From assembly GCA_964529175.1 (NCBI GenBank), contig CAZGVO010000001.1, positions 124,001-188,000 of the forward strand: a stretch of 64,000 nucleotides of DNA, written 5' to 3'. Made by a program: the position numbers and the translations under genes. This DNA is from JAAFJM01 sp964529175 (GTDB lineage: Bacteria > Bacteroidota > Bacteroidia > UKL13-3). Under the pieces are notes generated by a model. The model did no database searches and was not told the origin of the DNA. It saw only the letters and a program-made list of their open reading frames with translations. This document shows positions 41,689-49,456 of this stretch, one piece after another (the first letter of the stretch is position 1; the number at the start of each line of letters is the position of its first letter).

Positions 41689-43011
41689 ATGAAAATAGCA
41701 GTTATAGGAACAGGCTATGTAGGACTAGTTACAGGAACATGTTTTTCCGAAGTAGGAATTGATGTTGTATGTATTGACGTAGATCAAAAGAAAATTGACA
41801 ATTTAAAAAAAGGCATTATGCCTATTTACGAGCCGGGATTGGAAGAAATGGTTCTTCGCAATGTTGAAAAAGGCCGTTTACAATTTAGTACTAGTTTAGC
41901 CGAAAGCATTAAAGGTTGTGATGTAGCATTTATAGCTGTAGGAACCCCTCCGGGCGAAGATGGAAGTGCGGATTTAAAATATGTTTTAGCTGTAGCAAGA
42001 GAAATTGGTCAAAACATTGACGAATACTGCGTAGTAGTTACCAAAAGTACTGTACCAGTAGGAACTGCTAAAAAGGTTAAAGATGCAGTTCAAGAAGAGC
42101 TAAACAAACGTGGAGTTGACATTCCTTATGCAGTAGCTTCTAACCCTGAATTTTTAAAAGAAGGTGCCGCAATTGATGATTTCTTAAAACCAGATAGAAT
42201 TGTAATTGGTGTTGAAAGCAAACAAGCTGAAGACATGATGCGCAAATTATATAAACCATTTTTATTAAATGGTCATCCAATAATTTTTATGGATGTGCCA
42301 AGTGCTGAAATGACTAAATATGCTGCAAACAGTATGCTTGCAACAAAAATTAGTTTTATGAACGATATAGCAAACTTATGCGAAATAATGGGTGCTGATG
42401 TAAATATGGTTCGTAAAGGTATTGGTAGCGATGGCCGTATTGGAAATAAATTTATTTATCCAGGTATTGGTTATGGAGGAAGTTGTTTCCCTAAAGATGT
42501 AAAAGCTTTAATTAAAACGGCTAAAGACAATGGTTATACCATGCAAATTTTAGAATCAGTTGAAGCTGTTAACGAAGCTCAAAAATCGGTACTATTCAAT
42601 AAAATTATTAAGCATTTCAATGGCAACTTAAAAGGTAAAACTTTTGCTATGTGGGGCTTATCTTTCAAACCAAAAACTGATGATATGCGCGAAGCTCCAT
42701 CATTGGTTATCATTGAAAAATTATTGGCAGCAGGCGCTAATGTAAAAGCTTACGATCCAGTAGCTATGAAAGAAGCTAAACACATTTTAGGCGAACAAAT
42801 TGAGTACACCAAAAATGAAAACAATGCTTTAATTGATGCAGATGCATTACTTATTGTAACTGAATGGCCTGATTTCCGTTCACCAGATTTCCAAGTAGTA
42901 AAAAAACTAATGAAAGGCAATGCCATATTTGATGGACGTAATATTTACGATATTGCAGAAATGAAAGAATTAGGATTTGATTACTATTGTATTGGTGTAA
43001 AAACTAACTAA
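41689..43011 (+). CDS. ugd: UDP-glucose 6-dehydrogenase
   Basis: 440 residues. NAD-binding motif GTGYVGLVTG (residues 7-16), VGTPPGEDGSADL, STVPVGT, SNPEFLKEGAAIDDF and the catalytic Cys266 in GYGGSCFPKD are all present. The cytosolic enzyme oxidises UDP-glucose to UDP-glucuronate with two NAD. The next gene encodes UDP-glucuronate decarboxylase, so the pair should supply UDP-xylose (and UDP-glucuronate) for surface polysaccharide or LPS. A consensus promoter lies 5' and a terminator-like hairpin lies between the two genes. Confidence 0.97.
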   Translation: MKIAVIGTGYVGLVTGTCFSEVGIDVVCIDVDQKKIDNLKKGIMPIYEPGLEEMVLRNVEKGRLQFSTSLAESIKGCDVAFIAVGTPPGEDGSADLKYVLAVAREIGQNIDEYCVVVTKSTVPVGTAKKVKDAVQEELNKRGVDIPYAVASNPEFLKEGAAIDDFLKPDRIVIGVESKQAEDMMRKLYKPFLLNGHPIIFMDVPSAEMTKYAANSMLATKISFMNDIANLCEIMGADVNMVRKGIGSDGRIGNKFIYPGIGYGGSCFPKDVKALIKTAKDNGYTMQILESVEAVNEAQKSVLFNKIIKHFNGNLKGKTFAMWGLSFKPKTDDMREAPSLVIIEKLLAAGANVKAYDPVAMKEAKHILGEQIEYTKNENNALIDADALLIVTEWPDFRSPDFQVVKKLMKGNAIFDGRNIYDIAEMKELGFDYYCIGVKTN

Positions 43012-43020
43012 TAAAACATA

Positions 43021-43066
43021 AACAAATAATCCATACAGGTAAAAATGTATGGATTATTTGTTTTAT
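43021..43066 (+). terminator. Rho-independent terminator between ugd and the decarboxylase gene
   Basis: A perfect 17-bp stem (43021-43037 with 43046-43062), 8-base loop, then TTTT. Ten bases after the ugd stop. It may allow partial read-through into the next gene. Confidence 0.85.
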
Positions 43067-43113
43067 AAAACAATATTTGCATTGGCTAAAAATAGCCATT
43101 AAGAAATAACAAC

Positions 43114-44091
43114 ATGAGTAAAAAAAGAGTATTAATTACAGGTGCTGCGGGCTTTTTAGGCTCACATCTTTGCGATAGATTTATAAAAGAAGGATACCAT
43201 GTAATTGGCATGGATAATTTAATTACCGGTGATTTAAAGAACATTGAACACTTATTTAAGCTTGAGCAATTTGAGTTTTATAACCACGATGTAAGTAAAT
43301 TTATACATGTTCCTGGCCAATTAGATTATATTCTACATTTTGCTAGCCCCGCAAGCCCAATTGATTACTTAAAAATTCCAATTCAAACATTAAAAGTAGG
43401 TTCGTTAGGAATTCATAATTGTTTAGGTTTAGCTAAAGACAAAGGCGCAAGAGTATTAATTGCCTCAACATCAGAAGTTTATGGCGACCCATTGGTACAT
43501 CCACAAACTGAAGAATATTGGGGAAATGTTAACCCAGTTGGCCCTCGCGGTGTTTATGATGAAGCTAAACGTTTTCAAGAAGCCATTACCATGGCATACC
43601 ACACTTATCATGGATTAGAAACACGTATTGTTCGCATATTTAATACATACGGACCACGCATGCGCCTAAATGATGGTAGAGTTTTACCAGCATTTATTGG
43701 ACAAGCTTTACGTGGTGAAGATTTAACCATGTTTGGTGATGGCTCACAAACTCGTGCATTTTGTTATGTAGATGATTTGGTAGAAGGTATTTACCGCTTG
43801 TTGTTAAGCGATTATGCTCATCCAGTAAACATTGGTAATCCAAACGAAATTACCATTAAAGAATTTGGAGAAGAGATTATAAAACTAACTGGTACGAACC
43901 AAAAATTAGTTTCAAAACCACTTCCTAAAGACGACCCAAAACAACGCAAACCAGACATTACCAAAGCTAAAGAAATATTAGGTTGGGAACCTAAGGTAAG
44001 CAGAGCAGAAGGTTTAAAAATAACTTACGAGTACTTTAAATCATTAAGTCCAGAAGAGTTAAAAAAATCAGCACATCACAAGTTTGATTAA
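43114..44091 (+). CDS. UDP-glucuronate decarboxylase (UDP-xylose synthase)
   Basis: 325 residues, short-chain dehydrogenase/epimerase fold. NAD motif GAAGFLGSHL (residues 10-19), ASTSEVYGDP, and the catalytic Y148-x3-K152 in YDEAKRFQEA. Sequence features such as HFASPASPIDY and NTYGPRMRLNDGRVLP are those of UXS enzymes rather than of GalE or RmlB. It turns UDP-glucuronate into UDP-xylose, following the Ugd step. It is followed by a strong terminator. Confidence 0.94.
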   Translation: MSKKRVLITGAAGFLGSHLCDRFIKEGYHVIGMDNLITGDLKNIEHLFKLEQFEFYNHDVSKFIHVPGQLDYILHFASPASPIDYLKIPIQTLKVGSLGIHNCLGLAKDKGARVLIASTSEVYGDPLVHPQTEEYWGNVNPVGPRGVYDEAKRFQEAITMAYHTYHGLETRIVRIFNTYGPRMRLNDGRVLPAFIGQALRGEDLTMFGDGSQTRAFCYVDDLVEGIYRLLLSDYAHPVNIGNPNEITIKEFGEEIIKLTGTNQKLVSKPLPKDDPKQRKPDITKAKEILGWEPKVSRAEGLKITYEYFKSLSPEELKKSAHHKFD

Positions 44092-44097
44092 ATAAAC

Positions 44098-44137
44098 AAA
44101 AAAGTCTGTCAATACTAATCTTGACAGACTTTTTTTA
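44098..44137 (+). terminator. Rho-independent terminator of the decarboxylase gene
   Basis: AGTCTGTCAA (44103-44112) pairs with TTGACAGACT (44121-44130), 8-base loop, flanked by A run and a TTTTTT run. Confidence 0.92.
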
Positions 44138-44167
44138 TGATTACATTTAAATATATAAGAATCAAAA

Positions 44168-44719
44168 ATGCCAATTGTAACCAATAAATTTAAAAACTAT
44201 CAAGTAAGTCCTCAAACCGAAACACTTATTTTAGGAACCTTTAGCCATGATGTTATTGATGGTGCCGATTTTTTTTATGGGAAACCTCGCAATTTTCTTT
44301 GGCATTTGTTACCAATAAGTTATGGGTTAACTAGTTTAAAAGAGGCGAATTTAGAGACAAAAAAGGCATTTATGACTCAATATAAAATTGACTTTGCCGA
44401 TATAATTGAAACATTAAACGTACCCGAAGGTGAAGAAAATAACTTGGACGATACGTTTATTGACAACCATGCTTTTGAATGGAAAAACATAAACTTATTA
44501 ATTGATAGCCTACCACATATCAAAGCAGTTTATTTTACCAGAAAAACATTTAATGGAATAGCCAATGCCAAACAACAAATAATGCAAATTGCCAAATATT
44601 GCAATGAAAAAAATATCAGATTTTGCAAGCTAGAAACACCTGCCAAATACTTTGATGATACTAAGCAAAAACAATGGATTGACACCATAGTAAAACAAAC
44701 AACTTGTATGAGAGCTTAA
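44168..44719 (+). CDS. Uracil-DNA glycosylase superfamily protein
   Basis: 183 residues. The N-terminal signature TLILGTFSHDVIDGADFFYG followed by KPRNFLW is that of the UDG superfamily branch that includes hypoxanthine/mismatch DNA glycosylases: a strand leading to the catalytic loop, then the YGxPRNxFW motif. The C-terminal ETPAKYF may be the DNA-intercalation region. It probably removes deaminated bases from DNA, but base specificity is unknown. It stands alone and is followed by a repeat element that also serves as terminator. Confidence 0.85.
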   Translation: MPIVTNKFKNYQVSPQTETLILGTFSHDVIDGADFFYGKPRNFLWHLLPISYGLTSLKEANLETKKAFMTQYKIDFADIIETLNVPEGEENNLDDTFIDNHAFEWKNINLLIDSLPHIKAVYFTRKTFNGIANAKQQIMQIAKYCNEKNIRFCKLETPAKYFDDTKQKQWIDTIVKQTTCMRA

Positions 44720-44723
44720 ATAA

Positions 44724-44886
44724 GAGGCCGTCTCAAAAGTCTTAAATTGTTAGTCAGTTCGAGCGAAGTCCGATAGCTATCAGACGAGAACTTAATATGC
44801 AGGTTTTCAAAACATTTCTACCGACAGCTATCGGTATCCGCTCAATGTGACAAAAAACGAAGAGGTTGTCCTTTTGAGACAACCTC
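44724..44886. repeat. 163-bp dispersed element with terminal inverted repeats
   Basis: The ends GAGGCCGTCTCAAAAG (44724-44739) and CTTTTGAGACAACCTC (44871-44886) are inverted repeats with two mismatches. Inside, AGTCAGTTCGAGCGAAGTC resembles common Bacteroidota intergenic repeats, and two AGCT-core palindromes appear: TCCGATAGCTATCAGA (44769-44784) and ACCGACAGCTATCGGT (44820-44835). No coding capacity. It looks like a MITE or REP-type element with nested mini-palindromes. Confidence 0.7.
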
Positions 44887-44897
44887 GTACTTTTTTA
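44862..44897. terminator. Bidirectional terminator hairpin within the repeat
   Basis: GAGGTTGTC (44862-44870) pairs with GACAACCTC (44878-44886). TTTTTT follows on the plus strand and, after a short gap, an A run (CAAAAAAC) precedes it, giving T's on the minus strand. It can end both convergent transcripts (the glycosylase gene and the 44905 lipoprotein gene). Confidence 0.75.
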
Positions 44898-44904
44898 TTA
44901 ATTA

Positions 44905-45657
44905 CTAGTATATTAGTTCGGTATCAAAACCAATAACTCTTACCTTAACCTTTCCATCAATTTGATACTTAAATGGAGCTATATCAAAGCAAATTTCATC
45001 TGTAAAATAAGCTTGGCACAATTCTTCCTTTACATCAATTAACTTAACTTCGTAAGTTAATATATTTGACTCGTTAGTTGGTTTAGCTACCAATTTAAAG
45101 CGGTCTTTAGCTTTATTACTACACCCACCAAACCCTATCTTTAAAACCAATTTACTTCCTTCAATTTTAGCACTAATTATGTTAGTTATAGCTGTATTGA
45201 GTTGATTGTAATTAGACGGAAAATCAACTAATTTACAGCTATTATCATTTAATACATTTATAAAATCAATGGTTGCCCTTGTAAATGGGAAATAAGCCAT
45301 TTTACAATAAATTTCAAAACTTTGTGTATTTCCAGTATATTTATGGTATTTTAAATCTACCCTATCGCCTTCGTGTAAAACAATAGGACATAAAGTTTGA
45401 AACGACTGAGCACAAGGTTGTAATAAAGTTCCATCATCTAATTTAATCCATAGGTTTTTATCATAAATACTTAAACCACATCCTTGAACAACTACAGTTC
45501 CTTTAGCTGAAATGCTTACGCCATTGCCACCGCCACCGTTTCCATTACCATTTCCTTCATCATAACCCCACCAGCCTTTTTTGCAGCTTGAAAGGCTTAA
45601 ACTTAAAATCATTGCCAATAACACAATTGGCTTCATTGTTAAAATTAACTTTTTCAT
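44905..45657 (-). CDS. Hypothetical lipoprotein
   Basis: 250 residues from ATG 45657; the frame opens 12 codons earlier but MKKLILTMKPIVLLAM is the usual signal start. The lipobox is LSLSSC (about residue 24), followed by KKGWWGYD and a Gly/Asn-rich linker (GNGNGNGGGGNG). The rest is beta-rich with several cysteines. No family recognised. It is the last gene of the sigma-factor operon, 58 bp after the barrel hybrid gene, and likely belongs to that envelope response. Confidence 0.75.
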   Translation of the reverse strand: MKKLILTMKPIVLLAMILSLSLSSCKKGWWGYDEGNGNGNGGGGNGVSISAKGTVVVQGCGLSIYDKNLWIKLDDGTLLQPCAQSFQTLCPIVLHEGDRVDLKYHKYTGNTQSFEIYCKMAYFPFTRATIDFINVLNDNSCKLVDFPSNYNQLNTAITNIISAKIEGSKLVLKIGFGGCSNKAKDRFKLVAKPTNESNILTYEVKLIDVKEELCQAYFTDEICFDIAPFKYQIDGKVKVRVIGFDTELIY

Positions 45658-45715
45658 AAATAGTATTTGTTTAATTGTATATGGATTAGACAAGACTAAA
45701 TTTAAAAATGCTGCA

Positions 45716-47065
45716 CTAAAATTTTAAATTTATTCCAGAATTTATTCCAACATAAATTGGCGCACTTCTACTTGTAAATTCTTGTTTAAAATACTGACCC
45801 ACATGAAACTTAGTTACTGGCCCGCCATAGATAGAAATATGTTTGGTTAAGTTATAATTTACCAAAAGCGAAGCCTGAGCAGCTAACTGAAAATGGTTAA
45901 ATCTATTATTACCTGCATCGTTTAAAGTAGTATAACTAACTCCTCCAACATTAGAAACCAATAAATAGGTATTAGTTTGAGTTAAATACTGAAAAGACAA
46001 ACCAGTTTCTAGTACATAATTTATTTTTTTACTACCAATGGTATATCCAAGCAAAATAGGCATTTCTATAAATGAAAGCGATTGATCAATAACATTTATA
46101 TTGTAACCATAATCATTAACCAAAGCTTCCTTTTTCACATTAGATACAATTCCTAATGAACCTGACTTATCGTAAAGTTTATCAAATTGAACATTATTAT
46201 AGGCCAAACCAACTTTTAAAGTTAATTTTTTACGAGAAAAACCAACTGCAAATCCAAGTGAATAAGCTTGATTAGCTTGTTCATTATAATGCAAGCCAAA
46301 CATACTATTTATCAACTCATTATCAGCTCCATTATATGCCTTATTTAAAAGCATATATTGATTAAATACTGATAGACTGAAATATATCGGCTCCTTTACT
46401 TTATAGCTATTTTGATTAATAGAAACAGCCTTTGCAGCAACACTATTTTGTAATGAATCATTTGTTTCCTTCACAACAATTGTTTTATCTACTAAACTTG
46501 AATCTTCATTTTTACTAGAATCAATAACTTGTTTTACTACAGAAAAACTATCAGAATAAAGTGATGCATTTTTTACTTCTTGTAATTTATAATCATTTAA
46601 TGATTCACTACTCTTATTTACGCTAACTTCTTTATCAAGGATTACAACGTTTGTTTTATTGAAGCTAGCTTTATTAGAATTTGAAATTTTCCTAACCAAT
46701 CTTTCACCATACAACAAATTGATTATTTGAGCATTATGTTTTACCTTATTTTTTTTAACAATAATTATATCGCCACTATTTTTGGTTATCTCTTTAGAAA
46801 TAATTGGTGCTTCCGACAAATTTGGTTTACTTTCTAATTTAGTAATTTGATTAACTTTATTAGACTCTAAATTTTGATTATTAACTAAAAAAATGGTTGA
46901 ACTAAGGCCCAATAAAAAGGTAAAAACTAGCGCAACCAGAGCTAAACGTTTTCGTTTAGCTTTTTTACGATTAGCCAAAATAGTATCAAAAGCGTTTGCA
47001 TTTGGCAATAAAACAAACTCCTTGGCTCTATCTTTCAATATGTTGTTAAATTTATCGTCCTGCAT
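45716..47065 (-). CDS. Anti-sigma-like / outer-membrane-barrel hybrid protein
   Basis: 449 residues from ATG 47065; a TTG seven codons earlier is less likely. A charged N-terminus of about 38 residues (MQDDKFNNILKDRAKEF...KKAKRKR) precedes one membrane helix (LALVALVFTFLLGLSSTIFL, about 39-58), then a long polar linker (about 65-230) and a C-terminal domain (about 235-449) with strands like an outer membrane beta-barrel (SLGFAVGFSRKKLTLKVGLAYN, INLKF at the end). The gene overlaps the sigma gene by 14 bp, so the N-terminus probably binds the sigma factor. A chain reaching from cytosol towards the outer membrane is unusual. Confidence 0.78.
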   Translation of the reverse strand: MQDDKFNNILKDRAKEFVLLPNANAFDTILANRKKAKRKRLALVALVFTFLLGLSSTIFLVNNQNLESNKVNQITKLESKPNLSEAPIISKEITKNSGDIIIVKKNKVKHNAQIINLLYGERLVRKISNSNKASFNKTNVVILDKEVSVNKSSESLNDYKLQEVKNASLYSDSFSVVKQVIDSSKNEDSSLVDKTIVVKETNDSLQNSVAAKAVSINQNSYKVKEPIYFSLSVFNQYMLLNKAYNGADNELINSMFGLHYNEQANQAYSLGFAVGFSRKKLTLKVGLAYNNVQFDKLYDKSGSLGIVSNVKKEALVNDYGYNINVIDQSLSFIEMPILLGYTIGSKKINYVLETGLSFQYLTQTNTYLLVSNVGGVSYTTLNDAGNNRFNHFQLAAQASLLVNYNLTKHISIYGGPVTKFHVGQYFKQEFTSRSAPIYVGINSGINLKF

Positions 47066-47660
47066 ACTTTTTAATATCAAATCCAAGGGTTAATAATTTC
47101 TTTTCGAGTAGTACTTTGGCTCGGGCAAATTGGGAGCGAGAAGTGCTTTCGGTAATATTTAATTCTTCGGCTATTTCCTTATGTGAGTAACCTTCAATAG
47201 CAAACATATTGAGTACAATTCTATAGCCAGTTGGCAATTGTTGAATACAATCCATCAAAACTTTCAAATCAATTTGATGCAATTGCTCCACCACATAATC
47301 GTTGTTTTCATAAATGGATTCAATATTGGCTTCCCACTTTACCTTTTCGTTTGCTTTTAAATAATTGAGTGCAGTATTTATCATAACTCTTGTAAGCCAA
47401 GTAGCCAAGCCTGATTCAAAACGAAATTTAGAGAGATTGTTAAATATTTTGATAAACCCAATTTGCAAAATTTCGTGAGCCTCAGCTTCTGAATTGGCAT
47501 ACCTAAAACTTACACCTAAAAGCATAGGGGCATGTTGCTCAAAAAATATTTTTTGAGCAACAGCATCATTTTTAATACACCGTTGTACTAGCTCATGATC
47601 GGTAATTCCCGATTTTTTATGCTTCAATATTAAAGGCAATTTTTTAAACTCAATATCCAT
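47052..47660 (-). CDS. ECF RNA polymerase sigma factor
   Basis: 202 residues. Region 2 (about 45-110: FRYANSEAEAHEILQIGFIK, LATWLTRVMINTALNYL) and region 4 (about 135-190: LPTGYRIVLNMFAIEGYSHK, then EIAEELNITESTSRSQFARA) are clear. The N-terminus is about 15 residues longer than usual. It is the first gene of an operon with the membrane-spanning barrel hybrid, its probable anti-sigma factor, and a lipoprotein. The promoter at 47708-47738 may be its own or housekeeping type. Confidence 0.95.
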   Translation of the reverse strand: MDIEFKKLPLILKHKKSGITDHELVQRCIKNDAVAQKIFFEQHAPMLLGVSFRYANSEAEAHEILQIGFIKIFNNLSKFRFESGLATWLTRVMINTALNYLKANEKVKWEANIESIYENNDYVVEQLHQIDLKVLMDCIQQLPTGYRIVLNMFAIEGYSHKEIAEELNITESTSRSQFARAKVLLEKKLLTLGFDIKKYAGR

Positions 47661-47707
47661 TTGACAGCTATAACATTTAAAACGCTGCTTACCCTAATTA
47701 TAATTGA

Positions 47708-47738
47708 CAAACATTAATGCATATTATTCATAATCAAA
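47708..47738 (-). promoter_or_regulatory. Predicted promoter of the ECF sigma operon
   Basis: Minus strand TTTG (47735-47738), exactly 19 bases, then AATGTTTG (47708-47715; one mismatch to TAnnTTTG). 47 bases 5' of the sigma start. Confidence 0.55.
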
Positions 47739-47852
47739 CAGATAAACATTTAACGGATTGAATAAAAATAAATTACAATAACTAAAATAGCTAATTTTAA
47801 TTTTAAACTTAATGCTTTTTATTTGAAAATAGTTTTTAATATTTGCTTTGAA

Positions 47853-48962
47853 ATGGAAGAACAATCAAAAATTTTGATAAGTGAAGAAACGCTACGAGCT
47901 ATATTTAACAATGCTGTAGATGGAATGATTGTAATAAATGAAAGAGGAATTATAGAGTCGATAAATGGAGCAGTAACCAAAATGTTTCAGTTTACAGATG
48001 CTGAAATGATTGGTCAAAATATTAAAATTTTAATGCCCGAGCCCGATAGAACTAACCATGATGGTTACTTAAAACATCATTTAGATACTGGTGAAAAAAA
48101 AATAATTGGTATTGGGCGCGAAGTAGAAGGCAAACGAAAAGATGGTACTATATTTCCGTTTTTTTTAAGTGTGTGTAATGTTCAGTTAAGCGATGGCAGA
48201 AAACTTTTTGCAGGCGTTTTACATGATATTTCGGTACTTAAAAAAGCCCAAAACGATATAGAAGCATACAGTAAAAAACTAGAGCAGAGTAATAAAGACT
48301 TACAAGATTTTGCCTACATATCATCGCACGATTTACAAGAACCATTGCGCAAAGTACAAGCTTTTGCCGATAGGCTTCAAAAATCGGAATTTGCTGCATT
48401 AAGCGAGCAAGGTAAAGACTATTTGCAGCGCATTATCAATGCATCTAATAGAATGCAAAGGCTTATAAACGACTTATTAGAATTATCACGAATTTCGAGC
48501 AAAACCTCTTCGTTCGAAAGAGTTGATTTAAGCATTGTGCTAAAAGATGTTTTAGAAGATTTAGAACTATTAATAGAAAAAACTGGCACCAAAATTAACT
48601 TTGAAAAAATGCCAGTAATTTTAGGTGATGAAACCCAAATGCGCCAGTTGTTTCAAAATATGATTAGCAATGCCATTAAATTTAAACACGAAGATAGAAA
48701 TATGGAAATTACTATTACTGCCAACGATATGAATGCACAGTATGTAGAAATTTTTATAGCTGATAATGGTATTGGTATTGACGAAAAATATTCAGAAAAA
48801 GTATACACTATTTTTCAGCGACTAAATGGCAATAAGTATGATGGTTCAGGAATTGGATTGGCTGTATGTAAAAAAATTGCCACCAGACACGGAGGAAATA
48901 TTACATTTACAAGCCAATTAGGAATTGGCACCACTTTTAAAGTTAAATTATCACGCATTTAA
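47853..48962 (+). CDS. FixL-like PAS sensor histidine kinase
   Basis: 369 residues from ATG 47853; a TTG ten codons earlier is less likely. The N-terminal PAS domain (about 10-130) closely follows the haem PAS of FixL: MPEPDRTNHDGY, then IIGIGR, then GKRKDGTIFPFFLSV. His69 and Arg89 are 20 residues apart, as are haem ligand His200 and distal Arg220 of Bradyrhizobium FixL. Next come HisKA with His159 (ISSHDLQEPLRK) and HATPase (N box NMISNAIKF, DNGIGI, GSGIGLA). There is no membrane helix, so it is cytosolic. It is the first of four relay genes and may sense oxygen. Confidence 0.92.
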   Translation: MEEQSKILISEETLRAIFNNAVDGMIVINERGIIESINGAVTKMFQFTDAEMIGQNIKILMPEPDRTNHDGYLKHHLDTGEKKIIGIGREVEGKRKDGTIFPFFLSVCNVQLSDGRKLFAGVLHDISVLKKAQNDIEAYSKKLEQSNKDLQDFAYISSHDLQEPLRKVQAFADRLQKSEFAALSEQGKDYLQRIINASNRMQRLINDLLELSRISSKTSSFERVDLSIVLKDVLEDLELLIEKTGTKINFEKMPVILGDETQMRQLFQNMISNAIKFKHEDRNMEITITANDMNAQYVEIFIADNGIGIDEKYSEKVYTIFQRLNGNKYDGSGIGLAVCKKIATRHGGNITFTSQLGIGTTFKVKLSRI

Positions 48963-48988
48963 ATATAATAAATAAACTACTACCCCAT

Positions 48989-49441
48989 ATGAATTTAAAG
49001 GCCAAAAGCATTCACATATTGATAGCTGAAGATGATGAAGAAGACAGAATGTTAACCCGCGAAGCAATGATAGAAAGCCGGGTAAAAAACACTGTTCACT
49101 TTGTAGAAGACGGAGAATATTTAATGGACTATTTGCATAACAAAGGTAACTATGCTGATAAAAGTAAATTTCCTGCTCCAGGATTAATTTTGTTAGACCT
49201 AAACATGCCAAGAAAAGATGGTAGAGAAGCGCTTAAGGAAATTAAATCGAACGAGCATTTAAAGCGAATTCCTGTAGTAATTTTAACTACTTCAAAAGCC
49301 GAAGAAGACATTATAAGAACTTACGATTTGGGTGTAAACTCGTTTATAACCAAACCAGTAACTTTTGAAGGAATGATTAGTGTAATGAAAGCACTTGGAA
49401 CTTATTGGCTCGATATTGTTGAACTTCCAAGCAGCAATTAA
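48989..49441 (+). CDS. Single-domain response regulator (Rcp1-like)
   Basis: 150 residues, receiver only. Acidic pocket E14/D15/D16, phosphorylation site D70 (LILLDLNMP), Thr in ILTTS and Lys in FITKPV. The extended loop before D70 (DYLHNKGNYADKSKFPAPG) is typical of the Rcp1 type, partner of phytochrome-like kinases with the same kind of HisKA as the gene before it. It may carry phosphate from the FixL-like kinase to the next proteins. It lies 26 bp after the kinase gene and 15 bp before the hybrid kinase gene. Confidence 0.95.
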   Translation: MNLKAKSIHILIAEDDEEDRMLTREAMIESRVKNTVHFVEDGEYLMDYLHNKGNYADKSKFPAPGLILLDLNMPRKDGREALKEIKSNEHLKRIPVVILTTSKAEEDIIRTYDLGVNSFITKPVTFEGMISVMKALGTYWLDIVELPSSN

Positions 49442-49456
49442 CTTAACTATTCAACT

